From Paraphysomonas bandaiensis (lineage: Eukaryota > Chrysophyceae): a DNA stretch of 64,000 nucleotides. The notes beneath the pieces were generated by a model, which was not told the origin of the DNA, made no database searches, and saw nothing but the letters and a program-made list of their open reading frames with translations. Within the stretch, counting starts at the first letter, position 1, and every line of letters begins with the position of its first letter. Positions 33,006 through 44,250 of this stretch are shown one piece after another. The translations under genes were made by a program, and so were the position numbers. The stretch spans positions 248,001-312,000 of the forward strand of contig CBFFRP010000281.1 in assembly GCA_965644295.1 (NCBI GenBank). The letters are read 5' to 3'.

Positions 33006-34326
33006 ATGGAAATTATTGATAACAATCAACCATTTACTTTAAGCTACATGAGGTTTAATCCTGATACATATGAGATCGACTTATCATCTAAAGTCGACAA
33101 GGCTATACATGATATAGGATATAATGATCTACCATCACTAGAGATTATACCATCAGATAAAAAACATTATCGTCATAGATGTAGATTTGCTATTAGTTTA
33201 GAGGGGAAGATCTCATATGTTATGTGGGAGAATGGTATGCCAAGTGTACGAGTTCAGTCATATCCATTGGGCTCTGTATATATAAACGCTGCAATGGATC
33301 CACTTTTAAGATATTTAGAAGACTGTTCTACTCTGTCACAGAGTCTATGTGCTGTACATTTCTTGAGTACCACCCTTGGCGATTTGTCTATTACTTTGGT
33401 ATATGGGGCGCCTCTGCCGAATGAATGGAAGCCTTGTGCAGAAGAAATGTTTACAAAGCTGTCGCAAGAACTGAAAAGACTTGAGAACCTTTCTTGCAAC
33501 CTAGTTGGTATCGTGGGTCGTAGCCGCAAAATCAAATGTGTTATAGGCGAGGAAGATGTATCTGAAGAGCTGACCCTGTCAGATGGCCGATCACTGCTGT
33601 ACAAACAAGTACCAGATGGATTTAGTAATCCCAACCCGGTTGTAAATGCCCGTGCACTCTCGTGGCTCTGTGAAGTGGTAGGAAGCATTTCTCAACTTTC
33701 AGCAAATAATGAGGACTCATGTGACCTACTGGAGTTATACTGCGGAAATGGAAATCACACTGTTGCACTTGCAGGTACAGTGTGCTCCTTTTCTGCTCTT
33801 GGCTCTGTTAATTTCACTTTCTCTTTTTGTTCAATTTGGCACACTTAGGGTTTGTCAGACGAATAATGGCGGTTGAAATTAACCGGTCTTTATGCCGAGC
33901 TGCCGAGGAAAATTTAACACTGAATGGAGTAAATAACGCTACCGTCTTGGCTTGTGACTCTGCAAAGGTGGCGGAGAGAATCCTCAAACGTCGGAAATAT
34001 GTGGACGATAAATCAGGCGAGTATGACTTTGGAGGAGTCTTAGTGGATCCTCCCAGGTGTGGGCTTGACCCCGTCACCAGGCGGCTTATATCCAACTATC
34101 CAGACATCGTGTACGTATCATGCAACCCTGAAGCGTTAGGTAGAGATATGAAAGAGGTTGGTGGAGTTAAAATTATTCTTGCGATTGTAACTGACTTCTA
34201 TTTCTATTACAGCTTCTAGTGACACACGATTTAAAAAAGATAGCTATATTTGATCAATTTGCTTATACCCCTCATCTGGAGTGTGCGGTTCACTTGTCCC
34301 GTAGAGATACTGCTGATGGTAGATAG
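33006..34326 (+). CDS. trmA: Bacterial-type tRNA (uracil-5-)-methyltransferase TrmA
   Basis: Makes 5-methyluridine (T54) in the T-loop of tRNA with S-adenosylmethionine. Exons 33006-33774, 33849-34156 and 34213-34326 join in frame to 396 residues (E. coli TrmA 366). Matches TrmA rather than RlmD/Trm2: HYRHRCRFAI near the N-terminus, then LLELYCGNGNHTVA (SAM motif, ~245-256), VDPPRCGLDP (~322), YVSCNPEAL with nucleophilic Cys348, and IFDQFAYTPHLECAV with the conserved Glu near the end. No Fe-S Cys cluster and no RNA-binding TRAM domain are seen, as expected for TrmA. Most eukaryotes use a Trm2/TRMT2-type enzyme, so this bacterial form suggests organellar targeting or lateral/endosymbiotic origin; no clear presequence is present. 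Very AT-rich 5' codons. Confidence 0.92.
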
Positions 34327-34874
34327 TGATGTCCAGGTCTATAGTTGTATATATATGGTTCATAGTTATATCATATATGCATAAGATAATTATCGTTTAT
34401 GTAAATTATGACAGTCATGTGCGCTGTAAATTGTAAATACTGTTGCTGTTGGATCACCCCTTTGACATGTGGATAATAGTTAATAGTTAATACCTTTTTT
34501 TGTCATTTAGTGCTGCTGACACATGATATTATCATCTTTCCATATATTGTATCTTCTGAAAATGTTTGTGGTCACACACTAAATATTTGATTTACTTTTC
34601 TTCATTCTATATTGGTTTATTTATCGAAAACAGATTTCGGTATTTGTCAGCAGAGTATTAAAGGTAGTACGCACCATGATCACAAGTTTAAAAATCCACG
34701 CAACAACAAGTCAGAGGCTACACTAAAAACTACGAATATTGGAGCCATAATAATGTTGATCACAACCATTTGAGCCAGTCAACAATCATTGTGCATGACA
34801 CTAACCATTCAACACCACCATCTGATTTGTCGACCAACGAAAACCGTCACGTATAAGTGACAAAAACAATCTCT
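34327..34874. other. Spacer between convergent genes
   Basis: 548 bp between the 3' ends of TrmA and the six-repeat gene. AT-rich; must contain both 3' UTRs. No gene or repeat recognised. Confidence 0.55.
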
Positions 34875-36436
34875 TCACTCATACTCTGGATCAAATCCAA
34901 CCACAAACGAAGTGCGCTGCAATTGTTGCTTAAGTTTCTTAGCATTGGCAATGGATTGCATGATATCATCGTTTGAACTACTGGACACTCCCTCCTGGGC
35001 TCTACACATCCCAACACATTAAATCGGAAATGTCAAGTACATAAGATGTAATAAAACATATAATAACATTTAGCACCATGCGTGATGTCTAACGGCAGTG
35101 CGCATGCTGATAACTATAAACGGGCTTCATGGGGTACCTATGTGTGTTGCTCTTGTACTCTGGCTTGTCATCTCCAAGGGAAAAATGACACTTACGTGTT
35201 TCGTCAATAACCTTTCGGAGTTCAGCCTTGCGATCCCCTACATATATATTTCCATTAGGCACATATACAAAGCCCAAACTAAAATAACGTTATTGTAATC
35301 TAATACAGCAATAGCAGCGTGTATATATATTACTCCTGCACTACTAGTTCAACTGTAATACAATAATCTGTAGTACATATATGCTACGACTGTTGTTGCT
35401 CACGCACCATGGTTGTAGCAGTCCGGGGGGAGGCTTTTATAACCCCTTCTGTAGTCTGATGTGTAATCTACTTTATCATCGCCCATGGATATTTGGTGCC
35501 TTCGGAGGTGAGTTTTCAGAGCGGAAACTTCGTCTTTCATCTTGCTGAAGTCATTCGTGTTTCCATGATAGCACATCGCATCCTACATGCAATTTAAAGG
35601 GCCAGTGTCAACACAAGTTGTATTCAACAAGTTCCATATGAATTGATACCACATAGTACATCCAAACCAAGACGTATACATATCCACATACCAAGACAAT
35701 TCCACATACCTGTGCAACAGATTTATAATCGGGTTTTTCGGACCCGAAGTCAATTGAACTCTTCTGAGCTGGGATTGAGACAGTGGGTTTGGTTTTACTC
35801 AGTTGCCCAGCTACAACAAAGTTACATATATTTGGGTAAAGGAAATGGAGCTCATGCCGGTTAATATAAATCACCAGCGGTGGGATTGTGTGACAAAAGC
35901 AAGTAGTACTTACCTTCCGCAGCAGCCCGGAGTCCTGCTTTGGCTGTTGTTTCGTAGTCCACTTTCTCATCACCCAATGAAAAATTAGCTCGCGTTAATT
36001 GAGCCTGTATACAGTACATACAGTACAAAAATTATTGAGCATACCTGTATAACAGCAGTACACTGGGCTACAACACAATATAAGATATATTACCTTCATA
36101 TCCTTATTTCTCATAGTCTGTGATCGACGTTCTTCAATATCAAAACCATGTGCTACATTCTTTTGTTGACTATGTGTATCACTTAAATATTCTACCTGTA
36201 TAAGATATTGTCATTCATATAAGAATATATGCATTATATATAACAGTTACACTTACAGAATCATTCCCAAATAGTATTGAAGTTTTTGTATTTGCTAATT
36301 TACGATTTTTTAAATCTGATATCATCTTTGCTCTATCATAACCACCAATTTTAGAGGCTACCTCTTCCATAGCAGAGGATGTGGTTGTAATCCATCTCTT
36401 ACTCTTAGTACGAGGAGATTGTTGATTAGATGCCAT
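34875..36436 (-). CDS. Short-repeat protein, putative axonemal/microtubule-inner protein
   Basis: Seven exons (36436-36257, 36195-36094, 36004-35914, 35810-35710, 35582-35408, 35237-35138, 35001-34875) join in frame to 291 residues. Six copies of a motif of the form [aromatic or Ile/Leu]-x-[L/F/M/V]-G-[D/N/S/F]-[D/E]-x-x-[D/E]-Y-x-[S/T] are visible: ILFGNDSVEYLS, NFSLGDEKVDYET, IDFGSEKPDYKS, ISMGDDKVDYTS, HFSLGDDKPEYKS and, truncated, SFVVGFDPEYE at the C-terminus. Short Gly-Asp-Tyr-Ser/Thr repeats of this kind are found in several flagellar microtubule-inner proteins; the assignment is by pattern only and no named family is claimed. The N-terminus is basic and the repeats are separated by charged linkers. 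If right, the organism has a flagellated stage. Intron phases are mixed, so the repeats are not simple exon duplications. Confidence 0.75.
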
Positions 36437-37079
36437 GAGATTATTACAGAATATATAGATGTTTGAGTAAGATGGATAAATAAATATGAAGATGAGAATT
36501 CTTATACAAGATTTAGGTTCAATATATAGTGATATGATGAGCTTAGAGCTCTATATGTATATGTACATGTACATGTACATGTGTATGTATGTATGTATGT
36601 ATGTACACTGTATGTATGTATGGATAGAGAGGGAGTGGGAGTTGTATTTTTGTTCTATTTATTTCATCAAACCTTCTTGAACAACTCGAAACCACCACTT
36701 TATATATATATATGGCATAATCCCTCTGTATATTATGGCTATACAAACACCGTGTTACACTATTCACTGCATAATATTCGTAATTTTCTGTATAAAGGGT
36801 GGTGGAAATCATGGGTTTTTATATCGCTATTTTCTATAAAAGCGACAGATGCATGTGGGAGGATGATGCAACCCTCACTCCAACCTTACATGGTGGTGTG
36901 GCTGAGGCACCAATGGACAAGGGGTGATGCAAATATCCTTAAAGATTCGACGCTTTCTTAAGACTTCGTGATGTCTCAAGTAGTTGATAACCAATACATG
37001 TAGGTATACGAAATTATTTCTAGCACTAAGATAAGCACAGTTCAGAGAAACAATCTCCAAAGTAATTGTAATATCCCTC
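36437..37079. other. Upstream region with simple repeats
   Basis: Promoter side of the six-repeat gene. Contains (TGTACA)n and (TATG)n simple repeats at about 36,555-36,622. Open frames here are carried by the simple repeats. No supported gene. Confidence 0.5.
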
Positions 37080-37465
37080 AACAAAGCCGGATTCGCACCT
37101 TTTCGTGTTGTTCTGGGGGATAAGTACCAGAGATTATATAGTCAGCCGATATTGTTCCCCCATACAAAGTCAAATGTTTGAGTGGTGCAAGGGACACAAA
37201 CTTATTTGTTAGCGACTTTGGGCCTTGACGAATAATCAGGCATCCGGGAATGGGTCTACCTCAAGGGCATCCGGGAAAGAGTGCACCTGAAGCGTATCCA
37301 GGGTACTGGGCTGGCTACGGAAGTCATGCATTCGGGATGTTCACCTTAAGAACTCTGAAATCCTGAAGTCAGAAGATGTCAGATATATCAACATTATGCT
37401 TGCTCATTGCATTTTCTTGAGCGATTGATAGCAAGGACGGTTGCATCTTGGTGCTTGTGGCGACG
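37080..37465 (+). mobile_element. Transposase N-terminal relic, copy 2
   Basis: Shares with 42,630-42,930 (opposite orientation) the string CACCTTTTCGTG, then TGTTCTGGGGGATAAGTACC, then GGCATCCGGGAATGGG, then a GGTGCTTG/GGCGACGC tail. A similar series occurs near 960-1,350. The plus-strand translation gives fragments of the same N-terminal polypeptide, with stops. Confidence 0.55.
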
Positions 37466-39663
37466 CATAGATAGCTCTCGTAGCTTTTAATAGGGGAATA
37501 TTAGCTTAGATATTTACTAGACTATTTCAATTTAGTTGCCTCCTTGCTTACATTCAATAAAATGATAGTATCCATTGTCACGATAGCCTCGCTGATTACC
37601 TAACATAGTACTTTTGTAATCGATTGCTTTGGAGTCAGTTATAATTGGTGACACAGAAACTGTACAACATCAGCAGAGGGGGTATATAGTACATATGTAT
37701 ATATGCTGATAGAACAATAGTATTGACAAAGCCGGATACTGCCTGGCAAAGTTATACTGAATAGTAAAACATCGGAAAGGAAAAGCAAAATCTAAACTAA
37801 TCAAGTTCTTTGCAAGAGCACATGAAAGTTAAATCAGACTATAGGTAAAATTTTCATAGGTTTTGAACGACAGAAGATACTTATCCTGTCAAATAGTTTT
37901 CTCTCTGTGTTTGGAGACGTCGAAAGTTGTATTCTAATATGCCTCACATAATGCGACAATATATTTAAATTTAACTATATATTTTTCCGTCAACTCTAGA
38001 AGTATCTTATGCGACGACTGTCAAAACTGAATAATATGTAATATATTGAAGGTAACCTTGAACTTGAATTTATCCATAAAAGAATTGTAGTTATTAATCT
38101 TATTGTCAATTCTTAATATATAAATATCTTATATACACATATGAGGAACTGATTTTGGGATCACCTATTGCACATTATATATCTAACTTCAATTGCACAA
38201 TATATATCGTATCATACAGCAGTAATCAATACTAGCAGCAGTATTTGTACTCGGTAATAATCAAAAACGGCAATGTTTGAAGCACCCCTATATCGAGTAA
38301 TATAAAGAAAGTAATGCAAGATGTAGTAGCTTTCTAGCCGTCAAAGTACATGCAATTGTAGAAACTAGGTAAGTGATCATTTGATATCTTTAATAAGAAT
38401 TCTCCTTCACAGGTCAGATAGAGTGAAATAATATCCTCTTTAATCAGTTCACCACATCGCAATACCTACAAGCGCTCCCGTATAGAAAACTACAATTACA
38501 CCGTCTGTCACTTTCATATCACAGAATGCATGCATTTCTCTGAAATACTGCAAATATTCCACATTCATGACACACCGACCAAAAACTAATACTGTGGATA
38601 CTATATGCTTGAGTCACATCGTAAATATAGCATATAATACACACTATTGTGTTAGAAGTAGGAGTCACAATGAGACCTTTGAATCCTAATCCTGTGAATA
38701 ATCTCAAACTGGCATTTGATCACAAAAATTCATTGTGGATTTCCACATAAACTAGCAGCAAAGAGGTGGTTGTGGTATTCAACTGGTCAGGAGATCGACT
38801 TACCAAATGAAATTAGTGGGAAATTGACGCTGATATTATGAACTCCATGACTCTATTCTTCGATCAAGCAGCTAGAAAAGATAGACCAACTGAAAAGAAA
38901 TACCATTTTGAATGGAGGATAAGTCCTTTAGCTTCTACATGCACTTATGTGGGCAAATATAAACCCGAAAGGGGTATGAAGTAGAACACCACTGGTGTAT
39001 ATGTCAAGATTCATTGCACAACTGATTTCATGTAATGTAATAAATAAGTTAGTATAATATCATATTATATATAGATAGGCAGAAGATATGATATAGTTGA
39101 ATAGATATGCATGTAGCTCATTTGATTGTTAACTGGAAATAATTTTGAAAATTTGATATGAATATTTGGTGTAAAAATTCTTCCGTTTAAGTAATAATTT
39201 CAACCGTTGGGGAATATCCCTTAATGCAAATATTTCATGTTCTATTGACGACTCAACCGTCATATTATGGTCGTATGTATAGAGATCTACACATCTCCAA
39301 ATTTTGCATGGTATACCGAGGCAGTTGAGAGGGATACACAAAAGAATGTTCTATTGGTTTCAAAATAGAAAATCATTTGATTTGATTGGTTTATAAACTA
39401 TTTTCAGTTTTGCTATAGTGTCTATTCAAGATTACAAGAAATTTGGAGGTGGAAATAACAAGATTCCATACAAAATAAATCTTGCAAGATGCAGGCAGAT
39501 GCGACTGGTGACTATATATAGACATTACCACACTATCTACATCACCTTAAAACCCTTCTAAACAACTACAATATCATACTATTTTATTAAGTAGTATAAT
39601 AAAACTTTGCTTTACCATTTCATTTTTGGTATATTTGCGAAGTAAATTTTGAGATATATAATC
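37466..39663. other. Long AT-rich region without a recognised gene
   Basis: About 2.2 kb of AT-rich sequence with only short, unsupported reading frames. ATACAGCAGTAATC occurs near 38,214. The last few hundred bases are the upstream region of the secreted protein at 39,664. Confidence 0.45.
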
Positions 39664-41916
39664 ATGAATAGTATAATATTTATTGGGATCGCATTCCTTC
39701 ATCATACATATGGTTTTCATGATTCTATTGTGGATTCTGCATTATTACAACAACCAGTAACATCAAAAAATGATTGTAATGATATTCCTGTTGTATTCAT
39801 TGATCGTTTTTCTGAGAATGATGATTCATGGGGTGATGCAAGTTATTTCATTTATTCCTATGAAGAGGATGAACGTACTACTCTATTGGCTACTAGCCGA
39901 AAATCTAACAGTGGAACTGATAAAGAAATGTGGTGTTTTAAACCAGGACACTATATTGCTTATCTCAGTGAAAGCTCATTCACGGATTTGAATTCATATT
40001 CAGTGAAGGTATGTGGCACTACTATGGTGAATGCTGGAGGTTTTGTTGTGTTAAGCATCAGTGGTGAGGGTACTTGTGACGTAGTCCTGGACAACCGATT
40101 TCTTACCCCATCAGCGAACATTGTATCGAGCAAGGCTGATAAGTTTGAGACTGCTTTATATTCATCCAATGAATATTCCATGGATTACTCTGATATCGAT
40201 TTTTCGGAGATGTTATCAATGGACTTCTCAGAGTTGTTTTCAATGGAATTATCTGATGGAAGTTCAATGGAATTTTCTGACGGAAGTTCGATGGAATTCT
40301 CTGATGACAGTTCAATGGATTTCACAATGGACTTCTCAATGGATTTCTCTGCTGGTGTCTTGACTTTTTCGCCAACCAATACCCCTACTATTTCTCCTAC
40401 TGTGGTCCCTACTAGTTCTCCTACTGTGGTCCCTACTAGTTCTCCTACTGTGGTCCCTACTAGTTCTCCTACTGTGGTCCCTACTAGTTCTCCTACTGCG
40501 TCCCCAACTAGTTGCCCCACCCTTTCTCCGACCGGTACTCCGACCGTATCTCCAACACCTGTTCCCACCTTCTCACCTACAATTACCCCCACTATGCCAG
40601 GAGAGACTAATGCTCCCACACTCCATCCTACTGTATCCCCTACGTTGAACCCGACATCCAACCCTACTTCTGTGCCTACCTCTAGTGCACCTACTTACAT
40701 TCCTACTTCTAACCCCACCAACATTTACGACACACTTGAAGCTTCCAACCGTACCACTACTTGCTACAGCGACTGTTCCTACCCCGGTATGACCGTCGAT
40801 CCTGCTGATTGGGGAGACGAAGAGTACTGTCAGTTCTACGCCTCCACCACATGCTCAGAGGAAGCGGTTGCGGCGTACTCGTGTGTACCTGACTGTCTCC
40901 TGGACTGTTCTGACGTGTTTTGTGACTCAATGAGTACCCTTGTATATGCGTGTGACCCCGATTCAAGTGCAACATTTGCCAACAAGACCGTACTGGAGAC
41001 GGAGTGTCTTGACTCGTACGCGGCGGATGCAGAGACTGAAACTCTTCTCGAATTCGACACCGTGAACACTTTCGATGATGTGAGCGCAGATGAAATGCGA
41101 AATGACACTGCTTCTCAACAAGCAGCAATATCTGCAATGTCGCTTTCAATGTCAGGCGTTCCTGCCTCACAAATATCAATTAAATCTATTGAAGATGCAT
41201 CGACTAGACGTATGTTCCGCCGCTCTCTTCAATCATCTGGAGCTGAAGTGACATTCAATGTTTTGGCAAAGCTCGAGCAACTCGGGTATAAGAGCACCGA
41301 AGGGGATGCTGCGTATAGCTCTTTGACTAATCAAATCTCACAGTCTGTATCAAGCGGGGAGTTTCAGCAGAATTTAAAGGCGGCGGGACAAACTGTAGGT
41401 GTTACTACATTCGATAATGCCAAGGTACAAAAGACGCCTACGTACTCAGAACCCGTAGTTATTGCTGTAGTAACGGTCCAGCCGACTAGTTTCCCTACGT
41501 CTGCTCCAACTTTGACTCCCAAGAAGTCTGACGACGACGTTGCGTTATCCGATGGGGAGATAGCGGGTATTGTTATAGGCTCTGTTGTCGGATTCTGCTT
41601 GTTGGTCTTTGGGGCATACATATGCTGGGACAAGAAGCGCTTGGGTGATATGGAAGAACAGTTTAAGCAGCACAATTTCCTTACAAGAATGCGCTCGCGC
41701 TCCTCCGCAGGCTCCCAGCCCCAGCGATCAGAGGGTCCACAGGTCAAATCATTCGATTCTATTGATATGGCCTATAAGTCAAAGGATGAATACCAAGGAA
41801 TGGATATCGAAATGGAAGCAAAGCGCCAGAGCGATCTGGAGGAGCGTCGTATATCTGAAATGGGCGATGATGCAGATGCACGCGCAGCAAGGAAGGCAAG
41901 ACGGTCCGATGTATAA
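39664..41916 (+). CDS. Ser-Pro-Thr-rich type I membrane surface protein
   Basis: Single exon, 750 residues from the ATG at 39,664 (frame is open slightly upstream, but without an ATG). Signal peptide: MNSIIFIGIAFLHHTYGF. The ectodomain starts with a Cys-containing globular part (~20-165), then Ser/Met/Asp/Phe-rich short repeats (MEFSDGSS-like, ~170-230), then a PTxSPTxxP tract (~240-350) with perfect 24-nt DNA repeats, then a Cys-rich domain (CYSDCSYPG...CPDC, ~360-450). A membrane segment (EIAGIVIGSVVGFCLLVFGAYICW, ~634-657) is followed by a basic, charged tail. SPT tracts are common in stramenopile secreted or cell-surface proteins and are probably O-glycosylated. Ligand and role unknown. 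Confidence 0.85.
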   Translation: MNSIIFIGIAFLHHTYGFHDSIVDSALLQQPVTSKNDCNDIPVVFIDRFSENDDSWGDASYFIYSYEEDERTTLLATSRKSNSGTDKEMWCFKPGHYIAYLSESSFTDLNSYSVKVCGTTMVNAGGFVVLSISGEGTCDVVLDNRFLTPSANIVSSKADKFETALYSSNEYSMDYSDIDFSEMLSMDFSELFSMELSDGSSMEFSDGSSMEFSDDSSMDFTMDFSMDFSAGVLTFSPTNTPTISPTVVPTSSPTVVPTSSPTVVPTSSPTVVPTSSPTASPTSCPTLSPTGTPTVSPTPVPTFSPTITPTMPGETNAPTLHPTVSPTLNPTSNPTSVPTSSAPTYIPTSNPTNIYDTLEASNRTTTCYSDCSYPGMTVDPADWGDEEYCQFYASTTCSEEAVAAYSCVPDCLLDCSDVFCDSMSTLVYACDPDSSATFANKTVLETECLDSYAADAETETLLEFDTVNTFDDVSADEMRNDTASQQAAISAMSLSMSGVPASQISIKSIEDASTRRMFRRSLQSSGAEVTFNVLAKLEQLGYKSTEGDAAYSSLTNQISQSVSSGEFQQNLKAAGQTVGVTTFDNAKVQKTPTYSEPVVIAVVTVQPTSFPTSAPTLTPKKSDDDVALSDGEIAGIVIGSVVGFCLLVFGAYICWDKKRLGDMEEQFKQHNFLTRMRSRSSAGSQPQRSEGPQVKSFDSIDMAYKSKDEYQGMDIEMEAKRQSDLEERRISEMGDDADARAARKARRSDV
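40398..40493 (+). repeat. 24-nt tandem repeat, four units
   Basis: Four near-perfect copies of ACTGTGGTCCCTACTAGTTC-type 24-mers encoding TVVPTSSP units. In-frame unit gain or loss would change ectodomain length. Confidence 0.85.
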
Positions 41917-42599
41917 GCTATTTGCGCTGATACTACTAAGGGCTTATTGTTATATCGAATGCTCAGTTTACCTTGTGTGGCTTTTTTAGCTGTGAAATTA
42001 TAGCTGCTGTAGGAATAAATATTGTTGAACGTATGCACTCGATAATGCTGTCGCTGAGTCGTCTGCTGTTATGAGGGTAATATTGGTAGTAGATAGTTCA
42101 TGATTACAGTGTCAAAACTATTAACAGGTTAACTTTTACTTGTGGTGAGGTTATAATTCAGCATTGCAGATGTTTAGCTACAATCGTTCCTAGTTTACAA
42201 GAACATATGTGTCTGCTACAGTGAAGTACATGATATCATAGGAATAATGTCATTGGAACTGAAATATGTTACCTGTAGAAGATCTTGTCTATCTAGGATA
42301 TGATAATATTGATTAATTGCTAGTAGTTTGGATCAATGTCTGATAAAACTATAATATTACCTGCAAATATAAAAAATATTATAACATTTTACAGACCAGG
42401 AACCATGAATATTATAATATTATTATATATTATAAATATTTTGGGCGCTAAGTAGAAAACATCGGTAGTAACTAGTTAGTAGTTAGTAGCTATATTGAAA
42501 GTCTTATTATTAGCAATAGGCGTTAAAAACCTGCACCAACTTAGTAGCCAGATGTATGCTAGACAAACTAGTTAGACCTCTACCTGTAACTAATCAGTA
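41917..42599. other. AT-rich spacer, 3' flank of the surface-protein gene
   Basis: No gene. About 42,500-42,545 (AAAGTCTTATTATTAGCAATAGG...) resembles 55,105-55,155, so a short unclassified dispersed repeat is present at both places. Confidence 0.4.
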
Positions 42600-42930
42600 C
42601 ACACTTCTTTTATCCTACTATTAAACGCTTCGGAAGCTGCTTGTGCGTCGCCGCAAGCACCAAGGTGCGACCACTTCCGCTCTGAGTTACCCTTCAGGTG
42701 GGCCCATTCCCGGATGCCTTTTATTCGTCAGGGCCCAAAGACGTCTCTACACAAACGACACTTATTGGTGTCCCTTGTACCACACAAGCATTCGGCTATG
42801 AGTGGACAGAAGAATATCTGCTGGCTATGTTTGCGGCTCACGTTAGTTTCCCAGAGAGAATCTCTCCGGTACTTATCCCCCAGAACACCACGAAAAGGTG
42901 CGAGTCCGACTTTGTTGAGTGTAAGTTAGT
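42600..42930 (-). mobile_element. Transposase N-terminal relic, copy 3
   Basis: The minus strand reads LNKVGLAPFRGVLGDKYRRD, then CRLCRDVFGP, a stop, REWAHLKGNSERKWSHLGAC and GDAQAASEAFNSRI. The same series is recognisable at 802-1,349 and 37,080-37,465. The Cys/His spacing is zinc-finger-like. Broken by stops. Confidence 0.6.
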
Positions 42931-43335
42931 AGCTAACTTAGTAGAGGATACAATATGATGGTGCACCAGTGAACTTTTAACTTTTCGTCGCTGTCGTCCT
43001 TAACAGTGTCTGACACTATGTGAGATGTGTTTGCTTAACAACTAACTAAATGTAAACCCTCACTCAATGCTTAGAATTATAAATTCTATGCAATATCAAA
43101 TTCATGTTGTCTCCACACTACCAATATTATTGCATAAATATTTACTTCAACAGGGATAGGCAAGACGGCCCCGACTCTCTCTGCAAACATGCTGTTGGTT
43201 CAGCATTCATTGTCATTCACTATATATAAATCTATATCGTCACAACTACCAACAATCAATATTATGGAATCATACATATAATATATATAATCACAATCTT
43301 ACCAGGCAATAAATATAATTACAATCTTACAATAT

Positions 43336-43369
43336 ATTGATTGGTGTACCGGCCAAATATTCCATCAAT
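43336..43369. repeat. Short near-palindrome shared with 24,753-24,786
   Basis: GATTGGTGTACCGGCC followed by AAATATTCCATCAA; the copy near 24,753 differs at only a few positions. The outer TTGATGG/TCCATCAA halves pair. Possibly a transposon end. Confidence 0.5.
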
Positions 43370-43529
43370 ATAGTTACACTGTTAAGTGACTCACAATATA
43401 CTGCAATATCTTCGATATTAATATATATATCGTGTCAACAGAGTAGTTATGTCACTTTTTCACTCTTTTGCTACATATAGAGTGCCAGTACTAGAAAAGT
43501 AATACACAATATGTACATTATTATATACC

Positions 43530-44199
43530 TCCGCATGAAGAAGCCCCTACATGCCACAATCAATAAAGTTGAAAGATTCTTCAGTATAAATAATATTATT
43601 ATGACTAATTCGCGCAAGACTATGACTCTGTTGGAATACGTATGGTTCTCTAAGATAGTACTGTGGAATACATTAAATACAATGTGAAAATCAGTAATAC
43701 GTAGTCAGAGATACTATATAGCTATAACTGTGAAACTGATGTATTGTATCATGACGATTCACGTTACGGAAGTTGAGCATTGGTTGATATGAACGAAATA
43801 AATTATCATGTTATGGACATGTTTTACATGATAACACACACAATTGTGTATGCAATTATATTAAATAGTTTATCTAGTTTGAGTAAAATAAACTTCTCCT
43901 AACAATCTTAATTGTGAAAATGACCAAGAATAGTCAATAGACTCCTCGGCATGTCACATTTAGCTAGAGCAATTTATGTTTTTACGCATGAGTCGTCGCC
44001 ACAGGAATGAAATGACAGTTGTTCAAGCCAGGGCCTGATAGCCGTTAATGCTAAAGACAGGTAATAATGTATAGCTATATACGTACGTAGTTTAATAGCA
44101 ATTTATTGAAATAATTGAAATTGGGACAGGAGGATTTAAGTGCAATTTTAATAGACTACGGCATGCGCCAATTTGACAATTACTTGTTACGTAGCCCTG
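43530..44199 (+). mobile_element. hAT remnant, C-terminal part split by an insertion
   Basis: 43,533-43,700 is homologous to 16,490-16,600 (reading HATINKVERFFSINNIIMT, a degraded dimerisation motif). 43,955-44,025 matches 16,590-16,670 (ACGCATGAGTCGTCGCCACAGGAATGAAATGACAG). About 270 bp of unrelated AT-rich DNA separates the two. The right end, ...TTACGTAGCCCTG at 44,199, is a hAT terminus. CAGGGCCTGATAGCCGTTAA at 44,029, like the MITE end at 30,621, is also present. Confidence 0.7.
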
Positions 44200-44250
44200 T
44201 TAAGTACTATATTCAAATTTATATTTAGTATTATGTTTATATTATTTTAT

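Noticed and set aside
36486-36961. Plus- and minus-strand frames of Met/Tyr/Val or His/Ile repeats
   Set aside because: Encoded by TATG/TGTACA simple repeats upstream of the six-repeat gene.
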